This document shows positions 38,111 to 46,231 of a stretch of 64,000 bases of DNA, one piece after another. The notes under the pieces are model-generated. The model had not been told where the DNA came from. It ran no database searches and worked only from the letters and a program-made list of their open reading frames with translations. Every line of letters starts with the position of its first letter. The first letter of the stretch is position 1. The translations under genes were made by a program, and so were the position numbers. Location of the stretch: the NCBI RefSeq assembly GCF_026427595.1, contig NZ_CP101527.1:1683001-1747000 (forward strand), given 5' to 3'. This DNA is from Alkalimarinus sediminis (GTDB lineage: Bacteria > Pseudomonadota > Gammaproteobacteria > Pseudomonadales > Oleiphilaceae).

Positions 38111-38225
38111 CCTTCACTCCCTTAAAAATTTTCCAGAATCATAAACCACAGTATGCTATAAATCCATGTTTCAATGGATTAACCAACATTTAAAGAATTA
38201 CTTTTAATTCAAACGGGACCTGCTT

Positions 38226-39251
38226 ATGCGAGCGCTTACTTTTAAGCAACTCGGCCCAATTGAGGCCATAGAACTTAGCCAAATACCGCTCCAAAGACCA
38301 GGCAAAGGCCAGGTTCGTATTAAACTAACCTCAGCGGGTTTAAATCGCGCCGACACACTTTTTCCAGAGGGTCGTTATTTCTTCAAGCCCGCTTTTACTA
38401 GCGCATATTCACAGAATACCACTGCTGAAGCGTTATTTTGTCGATTAGGGTTCGAAGGAGCAGGCATCATCGATGAGGTAGGCGAACAAGTCGACTACCA
38501 AGTTGGAGATCGAGTCGCCATCACCCCTCTTGCACTAGATGTCTGTCAGCAAGGCTGCTTTGCTGAATATGGCATCTACGAAGCGTCTTCATTAATACCG
38601 ACACCCGAAGCACTTTCAGATCAAGAGGCGGCAGCGATTTGGATGCAGTACCTCACAGCATGGGGCGGTTTGGTTTTAGATGGCAATTTACAAGCTGGAC
38701 AATCAGTTGTCATTACTGCAGCGTCTAGCTCTGTCGGCATCGCGGCGATACAAATTGGCAATATGTTAGGTGCAACAACCATTGCAACCACAACTAACGT
38801 AGACAAAGTGCAGCAACTTAAACAGTTAGGCGCTCAATATGTTATTAACATGAAGAGTGATGACTATGTAGAGCAGATTAAAGCTATCACCAATGATAAA
38901 GGAACAGACTTGGTATTTGATGCGGTAGCAGGCCCTGACATCCGCTACTTGGTACAGGGGTCTTCCAGAGGTGGTAAAATTATTATTCAAGGGATGCTTG
39001 ATAGACGCCCAATGGAAATCCACCCTGGTGTGCTAATGAAACGGCTATTAACCATTACTGGGTTTACCTTAGATAAGCTAATAGAGAACAAAGAACAGTT
39101 GCAAAAAGCCATAGATCAGATCACTAATGGCATCAATCAACAACAACTCACACCCGTCATCGCTCAAATGTTTAAACTAGATCAGTTTAATGAAGCGTTT
39201 GCGCTGCTTAAATCAAACAAACATACCGGAAAAATAGTAATAACTCCGTAA
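38226..39251 (+). CDS. zinc-free MDR-family oxidoreductase (quinone oxidoreductase-like)
   Basis: This 341-residue medium-chain reductase lacks the Cys set of zinc alcohol dehydrogenases. Features are SAGLNRADTLFPEGRYF (about residues 37-53), LGFEGAGIIDEVG (substrate-cleft region), WMQYLTAWGGL and the NADPH-binding motif AASSSVGIAAIQIG (about 161-174). It is divergent from mct and lies 200-300 bases before mcd. It is related to, but clearly different from, the PIG3-type gene at 33961. Genes of this type often reduce activated double bonds, so a role in enoyl-CoA or aldehyde side reactions of the pathway is a guess. Its substrate is unknown. Confidence 0.75.
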   Translation: MRALTFKQLGPIEAIELSQIPLQRPGKGQVRIKLTSAGLNRADTLFPEGRYFFKPAFTSAYSQNTTAEALFCRLGFEGAGIIDEVGEQVDYQVGDRVAITPLALDVCQQGCFAEYGIYEASSLIPTPEALSDQEAAAIWMQYLTAWGGLVLDGNLQAGQSVVITAASSSVGIAAIQIGNMLGATTIATTTNVDKVQQLKQLGAQYVINMKSDDYVEQIKAITNDKGTDLVFDAVAGPDIRYLVQGSSRGGKIIIQGMLDRRPMEIHPGVLMKRLLTITGFTLDKLIENKEQLQKAIDQITNGINQQQLTPVIAQMFKLDQFNEAFALLKSNKHTGKIVITP

Positions 39252-39357
39252 CCAGTTAAAAGAATATATTCCTGCAATTACGTTTAAACGAGTAAATATT
39301 TGCACCAAAATGCCTCTAATTTTTGATAAAAATCACATAGATGCTCGTTTTTAGAGC

Positions 39358-39376
39358 AAGAAATCTAGATTTTCTT
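39358..39376. promoter_or_regulatory. palindrome upstream of mcd, possible operator
   Basis: The 12-base perfect palindrome AAATCTAGATTT (39361-39372) is extended to near-symmetry by flanking AAG and TCTT. It sits within the roughly 300-base gap before mcd, which otherwise shows AT-rich promoter-like sequence. It could bind a dimeric regulator of the island. No regulator gene is adjacent. Confidence 0.35.
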
Positions 39377-39544
39377 TAGTTATATTCGTAATTCATATAG
39401 GATAGTTTGATCAATTTACTAATACTTTAGGCTAATACCGCTACGACAAATAGTATGTTTATTGAGCGCTATTTTTTATCAAATAGCGCTCAATATGTTA
39501 GCCCATTTAAAAATACTCTAGTTACTCCCTACTTAAACTACTTA

Positions 39545-39556
39545 GGAGGCCTCTTG
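39545..39556 (+). promoter_or_regulatory. strong ribosome-binding site that decides the mcd start (TTG)
   Basis: GGAGG at 39545-39549 is followed after four bases by an in-frame TTG at 39554. The first in-frame ATG, at 39455, has no such sequence. Starting at the TTG gives 562 residues, nearer the usual length of the family (about 550). Confidence 0.6.
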
Positions 39557-41242
39557 TCTCAGCATCCATCACAACTAATTGACCAAGCGCTGGCGGCAGT
39601 CGATTCGGGCCAGCAGCTTTTGAATCAATCATTGAGTTTTGTTAAGCGCAACTGCTTGAACGAAGCGGGACGAATATCAGCATCCAAGCTAGACAGTTAT
39701 CAGTTGGTCTCTTATGACTTAGCATTTTCTGCCGCAGAACTCACCGGTGCAAAGGTCATGATAGATTATGCTCGCAAGATCAGAGCAACTAGGGGTGACG
39801 AGTCAGATCTGCAAATAGAAGAGCGCATCACACTGCAATTCTGTGCAGAAGTACTGCAGAACATTCGTGGACGCCTAGCACCAAGAAAGGCCGAGTTTGG
39901 TCTCTCAAGAGAAGACTTTAACGGGTCACTAGATTCAGAAACAGTACAACAGTTTTGTGACCAACACTTGTCGACCGAAAAGTTAGTAGAACTAGGTCAA
40001 TTAGCACTTCGTGAAGATGGTCGCACAGGCGACTACGTGCTAGAAGAAGACAAAGAAATCATGCGTGAAACTTTCAGAAACTTTGCGACAGACGTTGTTA
40101 TGCCTCTCGCAGAAGAGATTCACCGCCACGACCTTATCGTACCTGATGAAATACTAAACACCCTAATCGAAATGGGCTGTTTTGGTCTATCTATTCCTGA
40201 AAAGTATGATGGCCTTCAGCCAGATGACCAAGAAGACAATATGGGAATGATCGTGGTGACAGAAGAGCTCTCCAGAGGCTCTCTAGCTGCAGCAGGCAGT
40301 TTAATCACGCGACCAGAAATTCTTTCCAGAGCTCTGTTAGCGGGCGGTACAGAAGAACAAAAGCAGTACTGGTTACCAAAACTCGCTGCCGCAGACCCTT
40401 TCTGTGCAGTTGCCATCACTGAGCCAGATTATGGCTCAGATGTAGCGGGTATGAAACTGAAAGCCGAACGCGTAGAGGGTGGTTGGTTGCTTAATGGCGC
40501 CAAAACCTGGTGTACCTTTGGAGGAAAAGCAGGTGTCCTACTTACTCTAGCCAGAACAGATCCCGACCCAAGCTTAGGCCATAAGGGGCTAAGTATGTTT
40601 TTAGTCGAAAAGCCCTCTTTTGATGGCCATGACTTCGAGTATCAACAAGAAGGTGGCGGTAAACTGACCGGCAAAGCGATACCCACTATCGGCTACCGTG
40701 GAATGCACTCATTTGATGTATTTTATGATGACGTATTTGTCCCGGATTCTAACCTACTAGGTGGTGAAGCGGGTTTAGGTAAAGGCTTCTATTACACCAT
40801 GGCGGGTTTTTCAGGGGGACGCATCCAAACCGCAGCGCGTGCTAACGGGTTAATGCAAGCAGCGTTTGAAGCCGGCATCAATTACGCTAAAGAACGTAAA
40901 GTATTTGGTGCTCCTATCGGTGACTACCAATTAACACTGGTTAAGTTAGCAAAAATGGCGACACTGTTAACTGCTTCAAGACAATTTACCTACTCTGTTG
41001 GTCGTCTAATGGATGAAGGTAAGGGGCAGATGGAAGCGAGCCTCGTCAAGTTATTTGCTTGTAAGAGTTCAGAGTGGCTAAGCAGAGAAGCAATGCAGAT
41101 TCATGGCGGAATGGGCTACGCTGAGGAGTCATCAGTGAGTCGTTACTGGATCGATGCCCGAGTACTATCAATCTTTGAGGGTGCAGAAGAGACGTTAGCC
41201 CTAAAAGTTATCGCCCGATCACTGATTGAGAATGCAGCTTAA
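39554..41242 (+). CDS. mcd: (2S)-methylsuccinyl-CoA dehydrogenase
   Basis: Mcd is an FAD acyl-CoA dehydrogenase specific for methylsuccinyl-CoA, giving mesaconyl-C1-CoA and passing electrons to ETF. It has the long N-terminal helical extension that marks this subfamily (about residues 1-165, including RKIRATRGDESDLQIEER), then the normal dehydrogenase domains. Typical segments are AVAITEPDYGSDVAGMK (flavin region), GAKTWCTFGGKAG, IGYRGMHSFDVFYDDVFVP, and GRIQTAARANGLMQ. The catalytic Glu is in SIFEGAEETLALK. The next gene, ecm, follows after 15 bases. An in-frame ATG at 39455 would add 33 residues without clear family resemblance. Confidence 0.88.
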   Translation: MSQHPSQLIDQALAAVDSGQQLLNQSLSFVKRNCLNEAGRISASKLDSYQLVSYDLAFSAAELTGAKVMIDYARKIRATRGDESDLQIEERITLQFCAEVLQNIRGRLAPRKAEFGLSREDFNGSLDSETVQQFCDQHLSTEKLVELGQLALREDGRTGDYVLEEDKEIMRETFRNFATDVVMPLAEEIHRHDLIVPDEILNTLIEMGCFGLSIPEKYDGLQPDDQEDNMGMIVVTEELSRGSLAAAGSLITRPEILSRALLAGGTEEQKQYWLPKLAAADPFCAVAITEPDYGSDVAGMKLKAERVEGGWLLNGAKTWCTFGGKAGVLLTLARTDPDPSLGHKGLSMFLVEKPSFDGHDFEYQQEGGGKLTGKAIPTIGYRGMHSFDVFYDDVFVPDSNLLGGEAGLGKGFYYTMAGFSGGRIQTAARANGLMQAAFEAGINYAKERKVFGAPIGDYQLTLVKLAKMATLLTASRQFTYSVGRLMDEGKGQMEASLVKLFACKSSEWLSREAMQIHGGMGYAEESSVSRYWIDARVLSIFEGAEETLALKVIARSLIENAA

Positions 41243-41257
41243 ATCTAGGAAGGATCT

Positions 41258-43288
41258 ATGACCGAACAAAATAGCCATACTATCTATGACAAAAACGGAA
41301 ACCCGACCATAGATAGACCTTGGATTTTCCGTACTTACGCTGGGCATACTAACGTGTGGGCAACCAACGCACTTTACCGTGAGAACCTCTCAAAGGGACA
41401 AACCGGTCTTAGTATCGCAATGGACTTGGCTACTCAGTGCGGTTATAGCTCCGACCACCCTATTGCTAAACCAGAGATCGGAAAAGTGGGTGTACCTATC
41501 AACTCACTAGATGATTTCCATATCCTCTTCGACAATATCCCACTTGAAGAGATGAACACCTCAATGACCATAAACGGCACTGCCATGTGGTTGCTTTCGC
41601 TCTATGTGGCCCTAGCCGAAGAGCGTGGCGTTGATATCAGTAAGCTAAAAGGCACTACACAAAACGACCTGATCAAAGAGTACCTTGCACGTGGAACCTA
41701 TATATTTCCACCTGAAGACTCGATGCGATTAATCGTCGACATGTATGAGTTTTGTTTACATAACATTCCTAGTTGGAATGCATCAAATATATGCTCGTAC
41801 CACCTTCAAGAAGCAGGTGCAACGCCAGTTCAAGAACTCGCATTTGCACTTGTTACTTCTATAACTATTCTTGATGCTATCAAAGAGCGTGACTGCTTTA
41901 CTGAGGAAGAGTTCGAGCGATGCGTAGGCCGTATCTCATTTTTTGTTAATGCAGGTATGCGCTTTGTAGAGGAAGTCTCAAAAATGCGCGCATTTTGTGA
42001 AATGTGGGATGAGATCACTCAAGAACGTTACGGTGTTAAAAACGCTAAATACCGCCGTTTTAGATATGGTGTGCAGGTAAACTCGCTGGGGTTAACAGCA
42101 GAGCAACCCGAGAACAATGCATGGCGTATTCTCATTGAGACACTCGGTGTTACCCTGAGCCGAAAGGCGCGATGTCGAGCACTTCAGCTGCCTGCTTGGA
42201 ATGAGGCGCTATCGCTACCTCGTCCTTGGGATCAACAGTGGTCATTAAGAATTCAACAAATCCTGGCTTACGAAACGGACTTACTCGAATACCCTGACCT
42301 TCTTGAAGGCTCAGTCGTGATTGAGTCCAAAGTAAAACAACTTAAAGAAGAAGCCTACGCCGAAATAAATCGGGTATTAGACCTGGGTGGCGGAGTAGAA
42401 GCCGTAAAAAGCGGTTATATGAAGTCGGCACTAGTCTCCTCTCAAAGTCAACGCATGGGTAAACTAGCCAACGGCGAGCAGATAGTTGTTGGTAAAAATA
42501 AGTGGATTGAAGGTTTGGATTCACCGCTTGTAAGTGACAGCGACGGCGGTATATTCATGGTCGATGCAAAAGCGGCTCAAAAGACATTAGACGCCCTGGC
42601 TGAAACAAAGCGGACGCGAGATGACGCCAGAGTAAAAGCTGCATTAGCACGCTTAGCAGAAGACGCCAAAACTAATCAAAACCTCATGGAAGCCTCTATT
42701 GAGTGTGCAAAAGCACGAGTCACAACCGGTGAATGGTCTGAAACGCTGCGCAATGTCTTTGGCGAGTACCGACCGCCTACAGGTGTAGATGGCCAATCCA
42801 TGTCTATTAACGAAGATAGCGAAAGCCTAGCCTCTGTTCGTAAAAAAATAGCGGACTTTATCGAGACTTACGGCTACCGCCCTCGCATAGTAGTTGGCAA
42901 GCCAGGTCTTGATGGCCACTCAAATGGCGCTGAAATGATCGCAGTAGCAGCTAAACACGCAGGTTTTGACGTCGTTTATTTTGGTATTAGATTAAGTGCC
43001 TCAGACATCGTTCAGTCAGCGTTAGAAGAGAACGTAGATCTAATCGGCATATCTCTACTTTCAGGCTCGCACAACGAAATCATCACTCAGTTGTTTGATG
43101 AGCTTGAAAAGAATGGCGCTAAAGAAGCAATGCCCGTAATACTCGGCGGCATAATTCCAGAGCCTGATTATGACGGTCTGCTAGCTCAAGGCATTAAACG
43201 CATTTTTACACCCAAGGACTTTGACCCAATGGTAGTAATGGGCGAGATCATGGATGTGATCAATGAGCAAAAATCAAAACAGCATTGA
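41258..43288 (+). CDS. ecm: ethylmalonyl-CoA mutase (coenzyme B12)
   Basis: Ecm converts (2R)-ethylmalonyl-CoA to (2S)-methylsuccinyl-CoA with adenosylcobalamin. It is 676 residues in one chain: a TIM-barrel substrate domain and a C-terminal B12-binding domain. The Ecm-specific substrate segment NASNICSYHLQEAGATPVQEL (about residues 174-194) differs from the NT-x-SISGYH form of methylmalonyl-CoA mutase. The cobalamin motif is D552-G-H554-S-N-G557 in GLDGHSNGAE, followed by SLLSGSH and ILGGIIPEPD. A good ribosome-binding site (AGGAAGGA) is present. It overlaps meaB by 26 bases. Confidence 0.93.
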   Translation: MTEQNSHTIYDKNGNPTIDRPWIFRTYAGHTNVWATNALYRENLSKGQTGLSIAMDLATQCGYSSDHPIAKPEIGKVGVPINSLDDFHILFDNIPLEEMNTSMTINGTAMWLLSLYVALAEERGVDISKLKGTTQNDLIKEYLARGTYIFPPEDSMRLIVDMYEFCLHNIPSWNASNICSYHLQEAGATPVQELAFALVTSITILDAIKERDCFTEEEFERCVGRISFFVNAGMRFVEEVSKMRAFCEMWDEITQERYGVKNAKYRRFRYGVQVNSLGLTAEQPENNAWRILIETLGVTLSRKARCRALQLPAWNEALSLPRPWDQQWSLRIQQILAYETDLLEYPDLLEGSVVIESKVKQLKEEAYAEINRVLDLGGGVEAVKSGYMKSALVSSQSQRMGKLANGEQIVVGKNKWIEGLDSPLVSDSDGGIFMVDAKAAQKTLDALAETKRTRDDARVKAALARLAEDAKTNQNLMEASIECAKARVTTGEWSETLRNVFGEYRPPTGVDGQSMSINEDSESLASVRKKIADFIETYGYRPRIVVGKPGLDGHSNGAEMIAVAAKHAGFDVVYFGIRLSASDIVQSALEENVDLIGISLLSGSHNEIITQLFDELEKNGAKEAMPVILGGIIPEPDYDGLLAQGIKRIFTPKDFDPMVVMGEIMDVINEQKSKQH

Positions 43289-44312
43289 TTCCATGATGAT
43301 GACTGAACTTAACGATATGATTGAACGAGCGACGAGGTTGGAAAAGTGGCCTCTAGCTCGGCTAATTTCGCTATTCGAAACCAGTACCCCGAAAGCGAAA
43401 CAAGAACGTCATAACGTAATCGACTTGCTCAATAAGCGCCCGGATCAGCTTAAGAAAAGTGGTTTGGTATTGGGCATTACCGGCACGCCTGGTGCCGGTA
43501 AATCAAGCCTTATTGGTGAAGTATGTTTAAATATGCTGCAACAAAACCCGCAGCTTTCTATCGCCGTTTTAGCAGTAGACCCTTCTAGTCAGCGTTCAGG
43601 AGGCTCTCTATTAGGCGATCGAACACGCACCAACTTCCCGGTTAACGATAAGCGCTTGTTTTTCCGCTCTCAGGCATCAGACCTCGATTTAGGTGGAGTA
43701 GGCAAGAAAACCTATCAGGTAACCCGTCTATTAAGACACCTATTCGACATAATTATTATAGAAACCGTTGGCATCGGCCAAAGTGAGATTGAAGTAGAAC
43801 AATTGAGCGATCACACCTGTCTGATACTTCAACCCTTTGCGGGTGACCAGGTTCAGTTTATGAAAGCCGGTATCATGGAGGTGCCAGATACCTTTGTGGT
43901 CAACAAGTGCGATGAAGACAGTCTAGCCAAAAAAAGTTACCACCTTCTAAAATCAAGCTTAAAACTGGTAAACATCTCACTAGACCAAAGTGACGCCCCT
44001 GCGAAAGAGATATTTCTTACTAGCGCTCTCAAGCAAAAAGGCATAGATGAATTGGCTCGATTTCTACTAACGCTTCATTCTGACCTCTCGACAAGAAAAA
44101 ACAAAGACGAGCAGGAAATGTATTACCTAAGGAAGTGGGTTCAACAAGAATTCGGCCGGTTTGGCACAACAAAGTTTGACCAATTACTTCATGACACACT
44201 CTGGAATGAGAGAAGTTATGAAGAGAAGGAACGCATTATAATTGATGACATGCAAACCTTTATTCCTTCACTTGCGGCATCAAATGACTCAAATTTTAAA
44301 TGTTTAACTTAA
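43263..44312 (+). CDS. meaB: MeaB/ArgK-type G-protein chaperone of the B12 mutase
   Basis: MeaB-family GTPases load and protect the cobalamin of acyl-CoA mutases. It is 349 residues with Walker A GTPGAGKS at 74-81, the family segment [21 protein letters not shown] (about 102-122), [13 protein letters not shown] (about 165-177) and the base-recognition motif NKCD. The gene begins inside the last codons of ecm (26-base overlap), so the mutase and its chaperone should be made together. It therefore most probably serves Ecm. The C-terminal dimerisation arm is present. Confidence 0.92.
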   Translation: MSKNQNSIDSMMMTELNDMIERATRLEKWPLARLISLFETSTPKAKQERHNVIDLLNKRPDQLKKSGLVLGITGTPGAGKSSLIGEVCLNMLQQNPQLSIAVLAVDPSSQRSGGSLLGDRTRTNFPVNDKRLFFRSQASDLDLGGVGKKTYQVTRLLRHLFDIIIIETVGIGQSEIEVEQLSDHTCLILQPFAGDQVQFMKAGIMEVPDTFVVNKCDEDSLAKKSYHLLKSSLKLVNISLDQSDAPAKEIFLTSALKQKGIDELARFLLTLHSDLSTRKNKDEQEMYYLRKWVQQEFGRFGTTKFDQLLHDTLWNERSYEEKERIIIDDMQTFIPSLAASNDSNFKCLT

Positions 44313-44331
44313 TAATAATAGGGAAAGTGTG

Positions 44332-45582
44332 ATGACAGAAATCAAAAACCTCTACGAAATTGGCGAAACTCCACCACTAGGAGTCGTGCCAGAAAAAATG
44401 CATGCATGGCTTATTAGACCTGAGCGTTTCGGTGAGCCAATGCAAGCCTTTCAGAAAGAAGTCATTGACGTTCCAGCCATCAAAGACGATGAAGTGCTAG
44501 TGTATGTAATGGCTGCAGGCGTAAACTACAATAACGTATGGGCAGGCCTAGGCGTGCCTATAAACGTTATCGCTGCACGAAACAAAGCAGGTGAGACAGA
44601 AGAGTTTCACATCGGTGGCTCAGATGCTTCGGGAATCGTCTACGCTGTTGGTAAAGACGTTACCAATGTAAAAGTAGGTGACGAAGTAGTTGCTCATTGC
44701 GGAAGCTGGAAGAAAAACTGCCCTATGGAGCAGGCTGGCAAAGACCCAATGTACGATGATAGCTTCCGCATTTGGGGCTATGAAACTAACTATGGTAGCT
44801 TTGCACAGTTCACCAAGGTGCAAGACCACCAGTTGCTACCCAAGCCTAAACACTTGAACTGGGAAGCCGCTGCTACCTACATGCTAGTAGGCGCTACGTC
44901 CTATCGTATGCTAATGGGTTGGCAGCCCAACACCGTTAAGAAAGATGACGTTGTATTGGTCTGGGGTGGTTCTGGCGGTATCGGATCGATGGCCATTCAA
45001 ATTGCAAAAGCACAAGGTGCCAAGCCTATTGCTGTTATATCTGATGACAGCAAGATCGACTTCTGTATGAAACTAGGAGCAATTGGTTGCATCAACCGTA
45101 ACGACTTTGATCATTGGGGCATGATGCCGCACTGGAAGGATCAAGAGGGTTATGGTCAATGGGTTAAAGGTGCCCGTAAATTTGGTAAAGCGATTTGGGA
45201 TATTCTAGGTGAGAAACGCGGTGTAGATATCGTGTTTGAACACCCAGGTGAAACCACGCTACCCACATCGGTATTTGTATGTGAGACCGGTGGCATGGTA
45301 GTAATATGTGCAGGTACTACAGGCTTTAATGCAACTCTCGACTTGCGCTACCACTGGATGCGCCAGAAACGCTTGCAGGGTTCTCACTTTGCAAATGATG
45401 ATCAAGCAAAAGGTATAAACGATCTTGTAGCAGCCGGAAAGGTTGACCCATGCCTGGGCAATACTTATACCTACGATCAACTACCAGACGCACACCAGTT
45501 GATGTATGAAAATAAACACCCTGCAGGGAATATGTCTGTTCTAGTTGGTGCACAAGACACCAACATGGGCATTAGTGAATAA
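44332..45582 (+). CDS. ccr: crotonyl-CoA carboxylase/reductase
   Basis: Ccr is the key enzyme of the ethylmalonyl-CoA pathway: it reduces crotonyl-CoA with NADPH and adds CO2, giving (2S)-ethylmalonyl-CoA. It is 416 residues. The NADPH motif is [12 protein letters not shown] (about 212-223). The residues known to hold CO2 in this family are recognisable: Asn in GVNYNNVW (65-68), the aromatic-Glu pair Y150-E151 in WGYETNYG, and H352 in GSHFAND. These and the long N-terminal part separate it from plain enoyl reductases. The ATG at 44332, behind GGGAAAG, is used; a GTG one codon earlier is less likely. Confidence 0.95.
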   Translation: MTEIKNLYEIGETPPLGVVPEKMHAWLIRPERFGEPMQAFQKEVIDVPAIKDDEVLVYVMAAGVNYNNVWAGLGVPINVIAARNKAGETEEFHIGGSDASGIVYAVGKDVTNVKVGDEVVAHCGSWKKNCPMEQAGKDPMYDDSFRIWGYETNYGSFAQFTKVQDHQLLPKPKHLNWEAAATYMLVGATSYRMLMGWQPNTVKKDDVVLVWGGSGGIGSMAIQIAKAQGAKPIAVISDDSKIDFCMKLGAIGCINRNDFDHWGMMPHWKDQEGYGQWVKGARKFGKAIWDILGEKRGVDIVFEHPGETTLPTSVFVCETGGMVVICAGTTGFNATLDLRYHWMRQKRLQGSHFANDDQAKGINDLVAAGKVDPCLGNTYTYDQLPDAHQLMYENKHPAGNMSVLVGAQDTNMGISE

Positions 45583-45589
45583 TCCCCTT

Positions 45590-45615
45590 CCCCCTCTTCT
45601 ATGCGGATGAGGGGG
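45590..45615 (+). other. intercistronic hairpin between ccr and epi
   Basis: CCCCCTC (45590-45596) pairs with GAGGGGG (45609-45615) around a 12-base loop. No U-run follows, and epi starts 23 bases later, so this is more likely an mRNA processing or stabilising element within the operon than a terminator. Confidence 0.5.
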
Positions 45616-45638
45616 ACCTTCACTTAGAGCTTTAAATC

Positions 45639-46043
45639 ATGATTAAGAAAATTGACCATCTAGGTATAGCCGTTACCGACCTAAACGAAGCTATTGAGAT
45701 TTATAAAAACATTGGCCTTGAATTTGTCGGCACTGAAGTTGTTGATGAGCAAAAAGTAGAAACTGCATTCTTTAAGGTAGGCGAGTCTTATTTTGAGCTT
45801 TTGGCAGCAACTGACCCCGCTAGCCCTATCGCAAAATTTATCGATAAAAACGGAGGCCGCATGCACCACATTGCGCTTGCCGTTGACGATATTGAAGCAG
45901 AGATAGAGCGCTTGTTAGGGCTAGACTTCGAAATGATTGATACGGTTCCAAGAAAGGGGGCCCACGGCAATCTAATCGCCTTTATGCACCCGAGATCAAC
46001 AAAAGGGACATTGTTAGAAATATGTTCTAAAGCAAACTCTTAA
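45639..46043 (+). CDS. epi: methylmalonyl/ethylmalonyl-CoA epimerase
   Basis: This is a 134-residue vicinal-oxygen-chelate (glyoxalase-fold) protein. Metal ligands expected for the family are visible: H7 (IDHLGIAV), a Glu around E53 (YFELL), His in GGRMHHIAL (H76/H77) and E127 (GTLLEIC). It inverts the acidic C2 centre of (2S)-ethylmalonyl-CoA to the 2R form needed by Ecm, and also accepts methylmalonyl-CoA. Its position directly after ccr supports the ethylmalonyl role. It is the last gene of the plus-strand set. Confidence 0.92.
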   Translation: MIKKIDHLGIAVTDLNEAIEIYKNIGLEFVGTEVVDEQKVETAFFKVGESYFELLAATDPASPIAKFIDKNGGRMHHIALAVDDIEAEIERLLGLDFEMIDTVPRKGAHGNLIAFMHPRSTKGTLLEICSKANS

Positions 46044-46059
46044 GTGGTTCAAACAGAAA

Positions 46060-46081
46060 TTTTCGGACTATTTTCGGACTA
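46060..46081. repeat. 11-bp direct repeat after epi
   Basis: TTTTCGGACTA occurs twice in tandem, at 46060-46070 and 46071-46081, between the epi stop and the hairpin at 46081-46139. Its function is unknown. Confidence 0.8.
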
Positions 46082-46139
46082 AAGTGGCACCCTACGAAAA
46101 CAGAAAAACATTTCGTTCCTCCTGTAGGGTTACCACTTT
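46081..46139. terminator. long imperfect hairpin ending the ethylmalonyl-CoA gene set
   Basis: AAAGTGG and CCCTAC (46081-46095) pair with GTAGGG and CCACTTT (46124-46139), with short unpaired bases between the two blocks and an inner CGAAA/TTTCG extension. It lies between epi and the convergent htpX gene and is the likely transcript end of the plus-strand operon. Confidence 0.6.
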
Positions 46140-46231
46140 GGCGCGAATCCCTGTTACATTAGCTGTTATATTAAGTGTTACAGTAGGAGTTGTAAGATAG
46201 CGAACACACCAATGTAAACACTTTAAGGGTT

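Noticed and set aside
41258-43288. Assignment as methylmalonyl-CoA mutase instead of ethylmalonyl-CoA mutase
   Set aside because: The substrate-site segment has the NASNICSYH form of Ecm rather than the SISGYH form of methylmalonyl-CoA mutase, and the gene is next to ccr and mcd.
33961-46043. Genomic island with integrase or flanking tRNA
   Set aside because: No integrase, transposase, attachment repeat or tRNA borders the acetyl-CoA assimilation genes. Lateral gain remains possible but has no mobile-element evidence in the window.
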